Origin: Sphingobacterium spiritivorum
GTDB taxonomy: Bacteria > Bacteroidota > Bacteroidia > Sphingobacteriales > Sphingobacteriaceae
Direction: 5' to 3'
DNA length: 64,000 nucleotides
Assembly: GCF_016725325.1 (NCBI RefSeq)
Contig: NZ_CP068083.1
Span: forward strand, 2,232,001-2,296,000
Position 1 is the stretch's first letter. Every line of letters starts with the position of its first letter. A program made the position numbers and the translations under genes. The notes beneath the pieces were generated by a model. That model had not been told where the DNA came from, searched no databases, and worked only from the letters and a program-made list of their open reading frames with translations. Shown piece by piece: positions 48,703 through 57,792 of the stretch.

Positions 48703-49671
48703 ATGAACAAGTTTTTTTCAGTAGACGATATTCCGAATCTCTCCGAGGCTGTTAAGGAAGCATTAGCACTAAAGGCTAATCCAAATGCCAATGAAGATCT
48801 GGGAAGACATAAAACACTGGGTTTAGTTTTTTTAAATCCAAGTTTACGTACCCGTTTGAGTACCCAAAAAGCAGCAATGAATCTGGGTATGAATGTCATG
48901 GTCATGAATATGGACAAAGATGGCTGGGCTCTGGAGACACAGGATGGTGTTGTGATGAATGGTACTACAGTAGAGCATATCCGTGAAGCTGCTGCAGTTA
49001 TGGGTGAATACTGTGATATCTTGGGGCTGCGTTCTTTTCCTAAGTTGAAAGACAGAAAAGAAGATTACAGCGAAGATCTGTTCAGCAAGTTTATGAAATA
49101 TTGTGCTGTACCCGTTGTTTCGTTGGAAAGTGCAACCAGACACCCTTTACAAAGTCTGACGGATTTGATTACGATCGTAGAGCATTGGAACAAGCCGGGT
49201 AAACCGAAAGTCGTGTTGACATGGGCACCCCATGTAAAAGCATTGCCACAGGCTGTCCCTAATTCTTTTGCGGAATGGATGTGCAGAGCTCAGGAAGAAG
49301 GTCTGCTGGACTTTACAGTTGTACAACCGGAAGGTTATCAGCTGGCCAAAGAATTTACGGAAGGAGCTACCATCTCTACCAATCTTAAAGAAAGTCTCAA
49401 AGATGCAGACTTTGTATATGTCAAGAACTGGTCTTCTTATGAAGATTACGGCAAGGTATATCCTATAGAAGAAGACTGGATGATGGATAACAAGAAGTTG
49501 AAGCTTACAAATGATGCGAAGGTAATGCATTGCCTTCCGGTAAGACGGGACCTTGAACTGTCTTCCGAGATTTTAGACGGTCCCAATTCACTTGTTATTA
49601 AAGAAGCAAGCAACAGAGTATGGGCTGCTCAGGTGGTTATCAAAAGAATGTTGGAAAATTTAAAGAAATAA
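48703..49671 (+). CDS. argF': N-succinylornithine (or N-acetylornithine) carbamoyltransferase
   Basis: Adds a carbamoyl group to an N-acylated ornithine, giving N-acylcitrulline; this branch replaces ordinary ornithine transcarbamylase in Bacteroidota. The 322 residues show the carbamoyl phosphate site FLNPSLRTRLSTQK, TRHPLQSLTDL, VLTWAPHVKALPQAVPNSFAEW, and MHCLPVRRD. In this family one residue distinguishes succinyl- from acetylornithine enzymes (Pro90 in Bacteroides, Glu92 in Xanthomonas); the matching residue here, just before EH, is Val90. A small neutral residue there favours the succinyl substrate. Starts 11 bases after argD. Confidence 0.93.
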   Translation: MNKFFSVDDIPNLSEAVKEALALKANPNANEDLGRHKTLGLVFLNPSLRTRLSTQKAAMNLGMNVMVMNMDKDGWALETQDGVVMNGTTVEHIREAAAVMGEYCDILGLRSFPKLKDRKEDYSEDLFSKFMKYCAVPVVSLESATRHPLQSLTDLITIVEHWNKPGKPKVVLTWAPHVKALPQAVPNSFAEWMCRAQEEGLLDFTVVQPEGYQLAKEFTEGATISTNLKESLKDADFVYVKNWSSYEDYGKVYPIEEDWMMDNKKLKLTNDAKVMHCLPVRRDLELSSEILDGPNSLVIKEASNRVWAAQVVIKRMLENLKK

Positions 49672-49692
49672 AACGAAAGCAATAAGTAGACT

Positions 49693-50490
49693 ATGGGGGT
49701 TAGTACGCTGAATATTATAAAGATTGGTGGTAATGTAATAGATAATGAGCAGGATCTGAATGATTTTTTAGAAAAATTCTCTGCGTTATCCGGAAAAAAA
49801 ATATTAGTACACGGTGGTGGAAAGATCGCTACAAGATTAGCAGCAGATTTAGGTATTGAAGCTAATCTGATTGATGGCAGAAGAGTGACTGACGCTGAAA
49901 TGCTGAAAATCGTTACAATGGTTTATGCAGGTCTTACGAATAAGTCCATTGTCTCTAAACTGCAGAATTTGAATTGTGATGCATTGGGGCTTAGCGGTGC
50001 TGACGGAGATACGATCCGCACGATGAAACGCCCTGTCAAAGACATTGATTATGGATTTGTGGGCGATATCATGCACGATTCGATCAATACAGCTTCTATA
50101 AAGAAAGTACTGGAAGCGGGGTTTGTGCCCGTTTTCTCCGCAATCACACACAATGGTGTCGGGCAGTTGCTGAATACCAATGCGGATACCATTGCATCCG
50201 CTTTGGCCGTTGCATTGGCAGATTTGTATGAGACTTCACTCATTTATTGTTTTGAAAAAAATGGCGTATTACGCGATGTGACAGATGAAAACTCTGTTTT
50301 TGAACGTATAAATGCTAAGGATTTTGAACAACTTAAAAAAGAAGGCGTTATTCATACCGGAATGATCCCTAAATTGCAGAATGCGTTTGATGCTATCCGT
50401 AAAGGTGTAAAGCATGTATACGTTGGCAATGCAAATAATCTGCATCTGTTTCAGCAGAGTCATTTCGGGACTTGTCTGGTCGCTAAATAA
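49693..50490 (+). CDS. argB: Acetylglutamate (N-acylglutamate) kinase
   Basis: Phosphorylates N-acylglutamate in arginine synthesis. The 265 residues show the amino acid kinase signatures IIKIGGNVID, VHGGGKIATRLAADLG, ALGLSGADGD and a C-terminal GMIPKLQNAFDAIRKGVKHVYVGN. If argF' uses succinylornithine, this enzyme should accept N-succinylglutamate (inference). Starts 21 bases after argF'. Confidence 0.94.
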   Translation: MGVSTLNIIKIGGNVIDNEQDLNDFLEKFSALSGKKILVHGGGKIATRLAADLGIEANLIDGRRVTDAEMLKIVTMVYAGLTNKSIVSKLQNLNCDALGLSGADGDTIRTMKRPVKDIDYGFVGDIMHDSINTASIKKVLEAGFVPVFSAITHNGVGQLLNTNADTIASALAVALADLYETSLIYCFEKNGVLRDVTDENSVFERINAKDFEQLKKEGVIHTGMIPKLQNAFDAIRKGVKHVYVGNANNLHLFQQSHFGTCLVAK

Positions 50491-50510
50491 GAAAAAATCA
50501 ACCTACAACC

Positions 50511-51311
50511 ATGAGTAAAATAACAATTATCGGAACAGGAAATATCGGGCTTTCCCTTGCAAAGGGACTCGTTAAATCAGGCGCTTATCCGGCTTCTGAT
50601 ATTACTTTGACGAGAAGATCGTTGTCCGCACTGGATAAGGAAAAACAGGAAGGATTCGGAGTGAGTGATAATAATGCTGCAGCTGTTGAAGCAGCAGATA
50701 TCGTAGTTCTTGCCGTCCTGCCTCAGCAACTCAGGAAAGTGATGGAGGAGCTCGAACCGACTATTGGTGCTCACCAGCTTATAGTTTCTGTCGTATCAGG
50801 TGTTTCCTGTGCAGACGTGAAAGCAATATTAGGCAGTACTATACCTGTGGTACGTGCTATGCCCAATACAGCAATAGCTATCGGGCAGTCTATGACTTGT
50901 ATTGCTACCGATAATGCCAGCGAACAACAGTTGGAGCAGGTACAGCAACTCTTCGAAACAGTAGGTGCTGTTGTTGTTATCAATGAAGATCTGATGACCT
51001 CTGCCACAGCTTTGTGCGCATGTGGTATTGCGTTTTTCCTGCGTAGTATACGTGCCGCATCTCAGGGAGGTGTAGAAATAGGATTTCATGCACATGACGC
51101 ATTAAAAATGGCAATTCAGACAGCCAAAGGTGCTGCTGATCTTTTACTGCAGACACAAAATCACCCCGAAAGTGAGATAGATAAAGTAACCAGTCCTAAA
51201 GGCTGTACAATAGCCGGATTGAACGAGATGGAACACAATGGATTCAGTTCTGCTTTTATAAAAGGAATAAAGCTTTCTGCTGCTAAAGCAGGAGGATTAT
51301 ATAATGAGTGA
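50511..51311 (+). CDS. proC: Pyrroline-5-carboxylate reductase
   Basis: Reduces pyrroline-5-carboxylate to proline with NADPH. The 266 residues show the dinucleotide loop IIGTGNIGLSLAKGL, VLAVLPQQLRKV, RAMPNTAIAIGQSMT, and the C-terminal signature SPKGCTIAGLNEME. It sits inside the arginine cluster and its 3' end overlaps argE by 8 bases, so proline and arginine synthesis are co-expressed. Confidence 0.94.
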   Translation: MSKITIIGTGNIGLSLAKGLVKSGAYPASDITLTRRSLSALDKEKQEGFGVSDNNAAAVEAADIVVLAVLPQQLRKVMEELEPTIGAHQLIVSVVSGVSCADVKAILGSTIPVVRAMPNTAIAIGQSMTCIATDNASEQQLEQVQQLFETVGAVVVINEDLMTSATALCACGIAFFLRSIRAASQGGVEIGFHAHDALKMAIQTAKGAADLLLQTQNHPESEIDKVTSPKGCTIAGLNEMEHNGFSSAFIKGIKLSAAKAGGLYNE

Positions 51312-52374
51312 TATGCTGACGACGCTGATCGATAACAGTATTAATCTGCTGCAGGAGCTGATTCGAATTCCGTCTTTAAGTAAGGAAGAGGCTGATACAG
51401 CAGATCATATTCAACGCTATTTAGAGTCATACGCTGTAAAAACGCACCGGAAGGGAAATAATATCTGGGCATATAACCGCTTTTACGATGCCGCTAAGCC
51501 CACTATTTTACTGAATTCACACCATGATACGGTAAAACCGAATCCTGGGTATTCCAGAGATCCTTTTCAGGCTGAAATTAGTGATGATAAACTGTTTGGT
51601 CTGGGAAGTAACGATGCAGGAGGATGTTTGGTGTCATTGATCGCTGTATTCCTTCATTATCATGAGCAAAAAGATCTCAGATACAATTTTTGTCTAGCTG
51701 CGACTGCAGAAGAAGAAATCTCAGGACTCAACGGAATATCTGCTATTGTGGACGATTTGGGGAGGCTGGAGTTTGCAATAGTTGGCGAACCTACACTTAT
51801 GGATCTTGCTATTACCGAAAAGGGGTTAATGGTGCTGGATTGCGAGGCACAGGGTGTAGCCGGACATGCTGCAAGAGAAGAAGGTGTAAATGCTATTTAC
51901 GAAGCTATGCCGGATATGGAATGGTTCAGAACCTTCCGTTTCCCGAAAGAATCGGACAGTCTGGGGCCTGTTAAGATGTCAGTTACTCAGATTAATGCCG
52001 GTTCTCAACATAATGTAGTGCCCTCAACTTGTTCTTTTGTGGTTGATGTGCGGACTACGGATGCTTACAGTAATGAGGAGACGCTGGCTATTATTCAGCA
52101 ACATGTAAAATCATCTGTCAAAGCAAGATCTACACGTCTTACATCTTCTTTTATTTCTAAAGATCATCCGGTTGTGAAAGCCGGGATAGCATTGGGACGT
52201 AATACATACGGATCTCCGACGATGAGCGATCAGGCATTATTGCGTATACCTTCTTTAAAACTTGGACCCGGAGACTCTGCCCGTTCGCACATGGCAGACG
52301 AATATATTTATGTATATGAAATAGAGCAGGGTATTCCCCTCTATATACAGATATTAGATCAAATCGTACATTAA
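51304..52374 (+). CDS. argE: M20-family N-acylornithine/acylcitrulline deacylase
   Basis: A zinc hydrolase that removes the acyl group in arginine synthesis; in the carbamoyl-acylornithine route the substrate is the N-acylcitrulline. The 356 residues carry the metal ligands in LLNSHHDTVKP and GLGSNDAGG, the EE pair in ATAEEEISG, GEPT, and a dimerisation domain with GVAGHAAREEGVNA. Overlaps proC by 8 bases and ends in a bidirectional terminator. Confidence 0.9.
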   Translation: MSDMLTTLIDNSINLLQELIRIPSLSKEEADTADHIQRYLESYAVKTHRKGNNIWAYNRFYDAAKPTILLNSHHDTVKPNPGYSRDPFQAEISDDKLFGLGSNDAGGCLVSLIAVFLHYHEQKDLRYNFCLAATAEEEISGLNGISAIVDDLGRLEFAIVGEPTLMDLAITEKGLMVLDCEAQGVAGHAAREEGVNAIYEAMPDMEWFRTFRFPKESDSLGPVKMSVTQINAGSQHNVVPSTCSFVVDVRTTDAYSNEETLAIIQQHVKSSVKARSTRLTSSFISKDHPVVKAGIALGRNTYGSPTMSDQALLRIPSLKLGPGDSARSHMADEYIYVYEIEQGIPLYIQILDQIVH

Positions 52375-52376
52375 AA

Positions 52377-52408
52377 AAATAGCGCCACTAATACTAATGG
52401 CGCTATTT
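52377..52408. terminator. Bidirectional terminator between argE and the Lrp-type regulator
   Basis: An 11-base-pair stem (AAATAGCGCCA and complement) with a 10-base loop, A run on the left and T run on the right, between convergent genes. Confidence 0.9.
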
Positions 52409-52425
52409 TAATATATCCCTTTTAC

Positions 52426-52899
52426 TTAGATCAGACTGATCTGTCTTTTAATGCTTTCCTCAAGAGAGATAATAGTCTCTGTACGCTGAATACCTTTTAC
52501 AGATTGAATGTCCTCATTCAGAACCTTACGCAAGTGACCGGTATCACGGCAGATAATTTTCGCGAAGATACTGTATTGACCTGTACAATAATGTAATTCA
52601 ACTACTTCTTTGATTTTTTTCAATTGTTCTACAGCATCGGCATATTGAGATCCTTTATCCAGATAAATACCTAAAAATGCAGTGATATCAAAACCTACTT
52701 TTTGAGGATTGATAATCAGATTAGAACCACGGATGATTCCAAGTTCTTCCATTTTTTTCATACGAACGTGTATGGTACCGCCCGAAACAATTAATTTTTT
52801 AGCTATTTCAGTGTACGGAATCGAAGCGTCTTCCATTAATATGGACAAGATCTGGATGTCTAGTGTATCTAAATCGTAGTTGGAATAATTATTTTCCAT
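52426..52899 (-). CDS. Lrp/AsnC-family transcriptional regulator
   Basis: A 157-residue regulator with an N-terminal winged helix-turn-helix (about 8-60: LDIQILSILMEDASIPYTEIAKKLIVSGGTIHVRMKKME) and a C-terminal ligand-binding RAM domain (about 70-145). Family members respond to amino acids. It converges with the arginine operon, making that operon a plausible target, though Lrp-type regulators often act elsewhere. The 349-base region upstream (52900-53248) is AT-rich and holds no gene. Confidence 0.92.
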   Translation of the reverse strand: MENNYSNYDLDTLDIQILSILMEDASIPYTEIAKKLIVSGGTIHVRMKKMEELGIIRGSNLIINPQKVGFDITAFLGIYLDKGSQYADAVEQLKKIKEVVELHYCTGQYSIFAKIICRDTGHLRKVLNEDIQSVKGIQRTETIISLEESIKRQISLI

Positions 52900-53248
52900 A
52901 AATCCTGTATTTGTGTTTAAAATATGTCTTTGTTAAGATCTTTTTATATATGACAGGATGAAAGTTGGTAGATTTCTCCGGCTTTCATCACAATTAAATT
53001 GTAAGTTTTTCATTCAAAAATATCCTGGTCTATATGTGGTTAGTACTATAGGTGATTGTTTTTAAGTCCCTTTCAACTATAGCGTATTCTTCTTTCAATT
53101 CTATTATTTGATATTCTTGATAATTTTACAAAAATAATAAGATTTTTGGTTATTGAGGTATTAATTTCATAATTAATATGTCATTAGTTTAAAAAAATTA
53201 CTAGTTACCCAAGTCTATTAAATCAGTATATTTATAAAAAATACAGGC

Positions 53249-54292
53249 ATGGAATACGATGACGTAAAGATTTCACGGAAGAAGCCGATATTTCCGGTAG
53301 GATCCGGACTCCATAAATATCTGAAAATGTATCAGCGGGATGGTAAATTGCCTATCGCCTACAAAGATTTATTAACGTTTACAGAAACTGTTCCGGTAAT
53401 GGATAAGTATGGAAATGATACATTTTGGGAAACACCCCTGTATCCACCGTACTTACAGGACCAGTTGTATGAAGGACTGAAAATAATCTATGCACAGCTC
53501 AAGGCTTCCGGAAATACCCGGATAGTCCAGCACAAGTATATAGATCGTATAGAATACTGTGCATTTGGAAATACAAGACCTTTCCGTATTCGTATTGTCA
53601 ATAGATTGAACGATGTATACGATTACTTCTATATTAAGCAGGCGGACGCTTCGCGCATTTATGGATTGGAATTAGAGGAAATTTTGTCTCCCAATCAGGT
53701 CAATTATCTGGTCGATCATGAAACATTGGTCGAAGAGCATATAGTGGGTATTCCCGGGGATGTATTTACTAAATCCCGAATGTATTCCCCGGATTACAAT
53801 ATGACCCGGATTGCCAAGGAATTTGTAAAGTTCAATGAACGATGTATTATTACCTTACTCGGAGATATGAGAGCTTACAATTTTGTGATGCAGATTACAC
53901 CGGATTTTGATGATTTTCAGTTCAGGATACGGGCCATAGATTTTGATCAGCAGTTTTATGAAGGCAATCCTAAAGTATATATGCCCCAGTTTTTTAAAGA
54001 AAATTTCCCGTATGTGAAGATCTGTATGGATTATCTCAATGACCGTACCGTATCTCAGTATCAGCAGGAAGAGCGATCATCTATTGTGCACAGGGTGAGA
54101 AGTGAGCGTCATCGTATCGCAGACCTTCGTGATGCTTCAAAGACACAGCAGCTTTCATCTGTAGAAAATATCAACCGTCTGAAAGAAGGTTATGCCGAAT
54201 TTCACGATAATACGCAGTATCTCAAATGTAAATCTATGACAGATATTATAGAACTGAATGTAAAGAATGTGATCCGGCAGGTGCAGTTATAA
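53249..54292 (+). CDS. Unrecognised protein with protein-kinase-like residue pattern
   Basis: A 347-residue soluble protein with no signal peptide; I do not recognise its family. The order of residues resembles a kinase/aminoglycoside phosphotransferase fold: a strand with lysine (YDYFYIK130Q), an acidic helix (GLELEEIL, 139-146), a hinge-like LVEEHIVGIP (160-169), a catalytic-loop-like LLGD206MRAYN211FVMQ, and a metal-site-like RAID231FDQ. The GD-x4-N plus DxD pair is the strongest sign. The C-terminal third is a charged helical region (about 262-347). It converges with ruvC with a gap of 2 bases. Kinase activity is inference. Confidence 0.75.
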   Translation: MEYDDVKISRKKPIFPVGSGLHKYLKMYQRDGKLPIAYKDLLTFTETVPVMDKYGNDTFWETPLYPPYLQDQLYEGLKIIYAQLKASGNTRIVQHKYIDRIEYCAFGNTRPFRIRIVNRLNDVYDYFYIKQADASRIYGLELEEILSPNQVNYLVDHETLVEEHIVGIPGDVFTKSRMYSPDYNMTRIAKEFVKFNERCIITLLGDMRAYNFVMQITPDFDDFQFRIRAIDFDQQFYEGNPKVYMPQFFKENFPYVKICMDYLNDRTVSQYQQEERSSIVHRVRSERHRIADLRDASKTQQLSSVENINRLKEGYAEFHDNTQYLKCKSMTDIIELNVKNVIRQVQL

Positions 54293-54294
54293 AA

Positions 54295-54864
54295 TTACTT
54301 GACGCGTTTTTCGTTGTCCTTTATAAAAGCTTCCCATCCGCTGTAACTTTTTGACGTCCCGGAAGAAGATGTATTTTGTTGGAAAGAGTGGCAGACTGCA
54401 ACAGCCAGGCCATCTGTGGCATCCAGAAATTCGGGTGTTTCATTGAAGCTCAGTAGTGTTTTTAGCATGGCCGCAACCTGTTCTTTTGTTGCATTACCAT
54501 TACCGGTCACAGACTGCTTTATCTTTCGGGGAGAATATTCGAAGATCGGAATATCATGATTGAGTGCTGCAGCCATAGCTACCCCCTGAGCGCGGCCCAG
54601 CTTGAGCATAACCTGAATATTTTTACCATAAAAGGGCGCTTCAAGGGCTACACAATCGGGCTTATATTCTTCGATAAGAGCAGAAGTCTTTTTAAAGATA
54701 CGTTGCAGTTTCAAGGCGTGATCATCAAGATGTCCCATTTTTATAACACCCAGAGAAATAAGGGATATTTTTTTGCCGGTTTCCTTTACCAATCCATAGC
54801 CTAATACCACAGTTCCCGGATCAATTCCCAGAATAATACGTTCTTTAGCCTTTTCCTTTTGCAT
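54295..54864 (-). CDS. ruvC: Crossover junction endodeoxyribonuclease RuvC
   Basis: Resolves Holliday junctions with RuvAB in recombination and repair. The 189 residues carry the acidic active site: D15 in LGIDPGT, E75 in ALEAPFYG, and D148/D151 in LDATDGLAVAVCH. The basic segment SPRKIKQSVTGNGNATKEQV contacts DNA. A C-terminal tail of about 25 residues (SFQQNTSSSGTSKSYSG...) extends past the core. ruvA and ruvB are not adjacent. Confidence 0.95.
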   Translation of the reverse strand: MQKEKAKERIILGIDPGTVVLGYGLVKETGKKISLISLGVIKMGHLDDHALKLQRIFKKTSALIEEYKPDCVALEAPFYGKNIQVMLKLGRAQGVAMAAALNHDIPIFEYSPRKIKQSVTGNGNATKEQVAAMLKTLLSFNETPEFLDATDGLAVAVCHSFQQNTSSSGTSKSYSGWEAFIKDNEKRVK

Positions 54865-54931
54865 GCTGGTACAATATTACGTTTTTCTTTTGTGAATTAA
54901 CTTAACGGGATGTCATTAAAAATTAGTAAAA

Positions 54932-55930
54932 TTGTGCCATTCGCAACAAACTATTTTGACAAATAATACCCGGAAATATCTCAATTTAATTATCAAAATT
55001 GCTGTTCTGCTATTAGCGGGCTGGTATATTTATTCCAAAGTCAGTAGTCAGCATAATCTTCATGAGTTTAAGCTACTGATGAAAGGTCTGGACAAAAATC
55101 TGGTTACCGGAGTATTGATTGCTGTTGTTGTACTCATGTTCTGTAACTGGTTTCTGGAGATTGTAAAATGGAAATTTATCAGCCGTCGTATCGAACATCT
55201 CAGTTGGTGGCGGGCAACTGAGGCTGTTTTCTGTGGTCTTACATGGGCTATTTTTACACCAAACCGAATAGGGGAGTATGGCGGGCGGGTGATGTATTTA
55301 AAAGCTGAAAACCGTGCATCCGGTGCTGTTGCAATGGGAGTCGGACATTTTGCCCAGCTTGTACTTACCAGTATATTCGGAGCACTGAGTATTGCCTGGT
55401 TTATGACTACATTTCTTTCCTTTCAGCCTGGTGTGAAGATTCTGATATGGATAGCAGGAATAGTATATGCCGCTGTATTTCTCCTAATTTTCTTCAATGT
55501 ACATTGGGTGGACAGACTGGTTCGCAGAATTAAGTTTCTGAAAAAAATACAACCTTTTTTTTCCGTGCTTGAAGACTATAACAGACGCGAACTTTCTGTT
55601 ATTCTTGGGTTGTCATTATCACGGTTTATTATCTTCACTTCACAATATATCATCCTGATGGAAGTTATTCTTCCTGATTTGCCATTTTTATCAATGGTTT
55701 TGATGATTTTTATCTTGTTTTTTATACAATCTGCCGTACCTTCGCTTGATTTATTTGATTTTAGTGTCCGGAGTTTTGTTGCCAGTAATTTATATAGTTA
55801 TATTACTACACAGGAGATTGCAGTTATGGCTATCGTCTCCTGTATCTGGTTTGTCAACCTGATTTTACCGGCGATTCTGGGTTCAGTTTTTGCAATAAAA
55901 GTTAATTATTTAAGTGATAACAAGTCTTAG
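54932..55930 (+). CDS. Flippase-like integral membrane protein (UPF0104/LPG synthase transmembrane family)
   Basis: A 332-residue inner-membrane protein with about eight hydrophobic helices and the family motif FTPNRIGEYGGRVMYLKAENR near residue 110. Members are related to the flippase half of lysylphosphatidylglycerol synthase and may move or modify lipids. No ATG fits the N-terminus; starts are TTG at 54932 or TTG at 54956, both unusual. Its 3' end overlaps the GT2 gene by 17 bases, so the two should act together, perhaps in lipid glycosylation (inference). Confidence 0.82.
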   Translation: MCHSQQTILTNNTRKYLNLIIKIAVLLLAGWYIYSKVSSQHNLHEFKLLMKGLDKNLVTGVLIAVVVLMFCNWFLEIVKWKFISRRIEHLSWWRATEAVFCGLTWAIFTPNRIGEYGGRVMYLKAENRASGAVAMGVGHFAQLVLTSIFGALSIAWFMTTFLSFQPGVKILIWIAGIVYAAVFLLIFFNVHWVDRLVRRIKFLKKIQPFFSVLEDYNRRELSVILGLSLSRFIIFTSQYIILMEVILPDLPFLSMVLMIFILFFIQSAVPSLDLFDFSVRSFVASNLYSYITTQEIAVMAIVSCIWFVNLILPAILGSVFAIKVNYLSDNKS

Positions 55931-57047
55931 TGTTTTTCTCATTATAATGACCATCGTGTATGTAGCTTTAGTGCTGTATATGCGTAATGGATGGGCTTCT
56001 ATTTCTACGTTTGTGCCTTCGGATAGCACTCCTTCGACAACTGTTTCAGTATTGATTGCAGCACGCAATGAAGAAAAAGTCATTGAGCGTACCATCAATT
56101 GCTTATTGAATCAGGATTATCCTAAGGAACTGTTGGAAATCATTGTTATCGATGATCATTCTACAGATCGTACAGCTGATATTGTGAGGCTGTATGCTGT
56201 TAAAGGTGTGAAATTACTGCAGATGAATGAAAGTGATAAACTGAATTCATATAAGAAAAAAGCTATTTCTAATGCTATTGATATTGCACTGGGTGAAATT
56301 ATTGTCACTACGGATGCCGACTGTCGAATGGGACGTCACTGGTTATCTACTGTGATTGGTTTTTTTGAAGAATATGATTCCTATATGGTTTCATCACCGG
56401 TTGTGTATTCGGAAGAAAAGAATCCGTTTGAAGAAGCACAAACTCTGGAATTTCTGTATCTGATCGGATTAGGGGCTGCAGGTATAGGCAATGGTCATCC
56501 AACGACCTGCAATGGCGCAAATCTGGCCTATAGAAGAGATGTGTTCTATGAAATGGATGGTTTCAAGGGTATTGATGATCTGGCATCAGGAGACGATGAA
56601 CTGCTACTGCATAAAGTTGCTGAAAAATATGCTGATAAAATAGGATTCTGTAAATCGCCTTCAGCTATCGTATATACAGATGCTAAACCTAATATGGCAT
56701 CTTTCATCAGTCAGCGTAAGCGCTGGGCTTCCAAAAGCACACGCTATAAAAACAAAAGTGTGATTGTATTGGGGGTGAGTATCTGGCTGTTCAATCTGGC
56801 TATGATCCTGAGTGGATTACTCGCATTTCTGTTCCCGTCAACCTTAGGTGCATTGATCTTTGCCGTTATTGTAATTAAGTTTGCTGTCGAATTATACTTT
56901 ATGAGACCTTTATGCGAATTTGCCAATCGTACAGATCTCTTAAAATATTTACCTATACTCACTGTAGGACATATTATATACCTGGTATATATCGGTATCG
57001 CCGGTAATATAGGTAAATATGACTGGAAGGGTCGGATCGTTAAATAA
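55914..57047 (+). CDS. Membrane-anchored GT2-family glycosyltransferase
   Basis: A 377-residue glycosyltransferase with an N-terminal transmembrane helix (about 1-22), a GT-A catalytic domain with SVLIAARNEEKVIERTI, VIDDHSTDRT, the metal-binding TTDADC, and the acceptor motif QRKRW of processive-type enzymes, followed by two or three C-terminal helices (about 280-365). The GTG start at 55914 includes the first helix; ATG at 55947 is possible. Likely adds sugar to a lipid or polysaccharide; coupled by overlap to the flippase-like gene. Confidence 0.88.
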   Translation: MITSLSVFLIIMTIVYVALVLYMRNGWASISTFVPSDSTPSTTVSVLIAARNEEKVIERTINCLLNQDYPKELLEIIVIDDHSTDRTADIVRLYAVKGVKLLQMNESDKLNSYKKKAISNAIDIALGEIIVTTDADCRMGRHWLSTVIGFFEEYDSYMVSSPVVYSEEKNPFEEAQTLEFLYLIGLGAAGIGNGHPTTCNGANLAYRRDVFYEMDGFKGIDDLASGDDELLLHKVAEKYADKIGFCKSPSAIVYTDAKPNMASFISQRKRWASKSTRYKNKSVIVLGVSIWLFNLAMILSGLLAFLFPSTLGALIFAVIVIKFAVELYFMRPLCEFANRTDLLKYLPILTVGHIIYLVYIGIAGNIGKYDWKGRIVK

Positions 57048-57051
57048 GATA

Positions 57052-57792
57052 TTAACTTCCTTTCACCTTAGCCCGAATTGCTAGTTCAGCTTCTTTTACG
57101 ATCTCTTCAGCAGTTCTTCCGGCTGGTTCGATCGGCTGGAGAATTTCCCAGGACATTTTTGTGAAAGGATTCAGCGGAAACATACCATACTTTACCATCT
57201 CAAAAGAACCATTGATTGCAATAGGTACAACCAGAGCAGTAGGGTTTTTCTTTAATATGGTCGCAATACCTCCTACAGAGAACTCTTTCATTTTTCCGGT
57301 TTTGGTACGTGTACCTTCCGGGAAAATAAACACTGACCAGTTTTTGGTCTTCATATTGTTGGCTAATTTCAGAATTTCACTGATGGATTGCTTAGAATCT
57401 TTTCTGTCAATATTAGCTGCACCTCCATATTTAAGGTTGTAGGAGATACTTGGGATATTAGCTTTTGCAAGTTCAATCTTCGAAATAAATTTAGCATGGT
57501 ATTTACGAAGGAAGAAAATCATCGGAGGAATATCGAACGGACTTTGGTGATTAGCAACAAAGATAATAGGCTGACCCGTGGGGATATGATGCTCGTTAAT
57601 AAACTTTACAGGATTGAAAAGTAGAAAATTGTCACTCAATAATGTGAAATTCAGAAGATCTACACTTCGTTTGTGCGCCCTATATCCGCCTAATCTCAGA
57701 CATAGCCATTGGATGGGGTGAAAAATAACCAGCTCCAGGGCAAAAAATAAGTAAAATATAGGGGAAAGAATATATCCAAGAACTTTTCTCAT
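57052..57792 (-). CDS. plsC: 1-acyl-glycerol-3-phosphate acyltransferase (PlsC family)
   Basis: A 246-residue membrane-associated acyltransferase that makes phosphatidic acid from lysophosphatidic acid. H82-x4-D87 in ANHQSPFDIPP is the catalytic motif and FPEGTRTKTGK the phosphate-binding one. An N-terminal hydrophobic segment (about 5-32) anchors it. It converges with the GT2 gene with a 4-base gap and no terminator between. The 348-base gap upstream (57793-58140) is AT-rich. Confidence 0.92.
   Translation of the reverse strand: MRKVLGYILSPIFYLFFALELVIFHPIQWLCLRLGGYRAHKRSVDLLNFTLLSDNFLLFNPVKFINEHHIPTGQPIIFVANHQSPFDIPPMIFFLRKYHAKFISKIELAKANIPSISYNLKYGGAANIDRKDSKQSISEILKLANNMKTKNWSVFIFPEGTRTKTGKMKEFSVGGIATILKKNPTALVVPIAINGSFEMVKYGMFPLNPFTKMSWEILQPIEPAGRTAEEIVKEAELAIRAKVKGS

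Noticed and set aside
52900..53248. A gene or RNA in the gap between the Lrp-type regulator and the kinase-like gene
   Set aside because: Very AT-rich, without a supported frame; one TATTTTTG on the minus strand has no matching -33 element.
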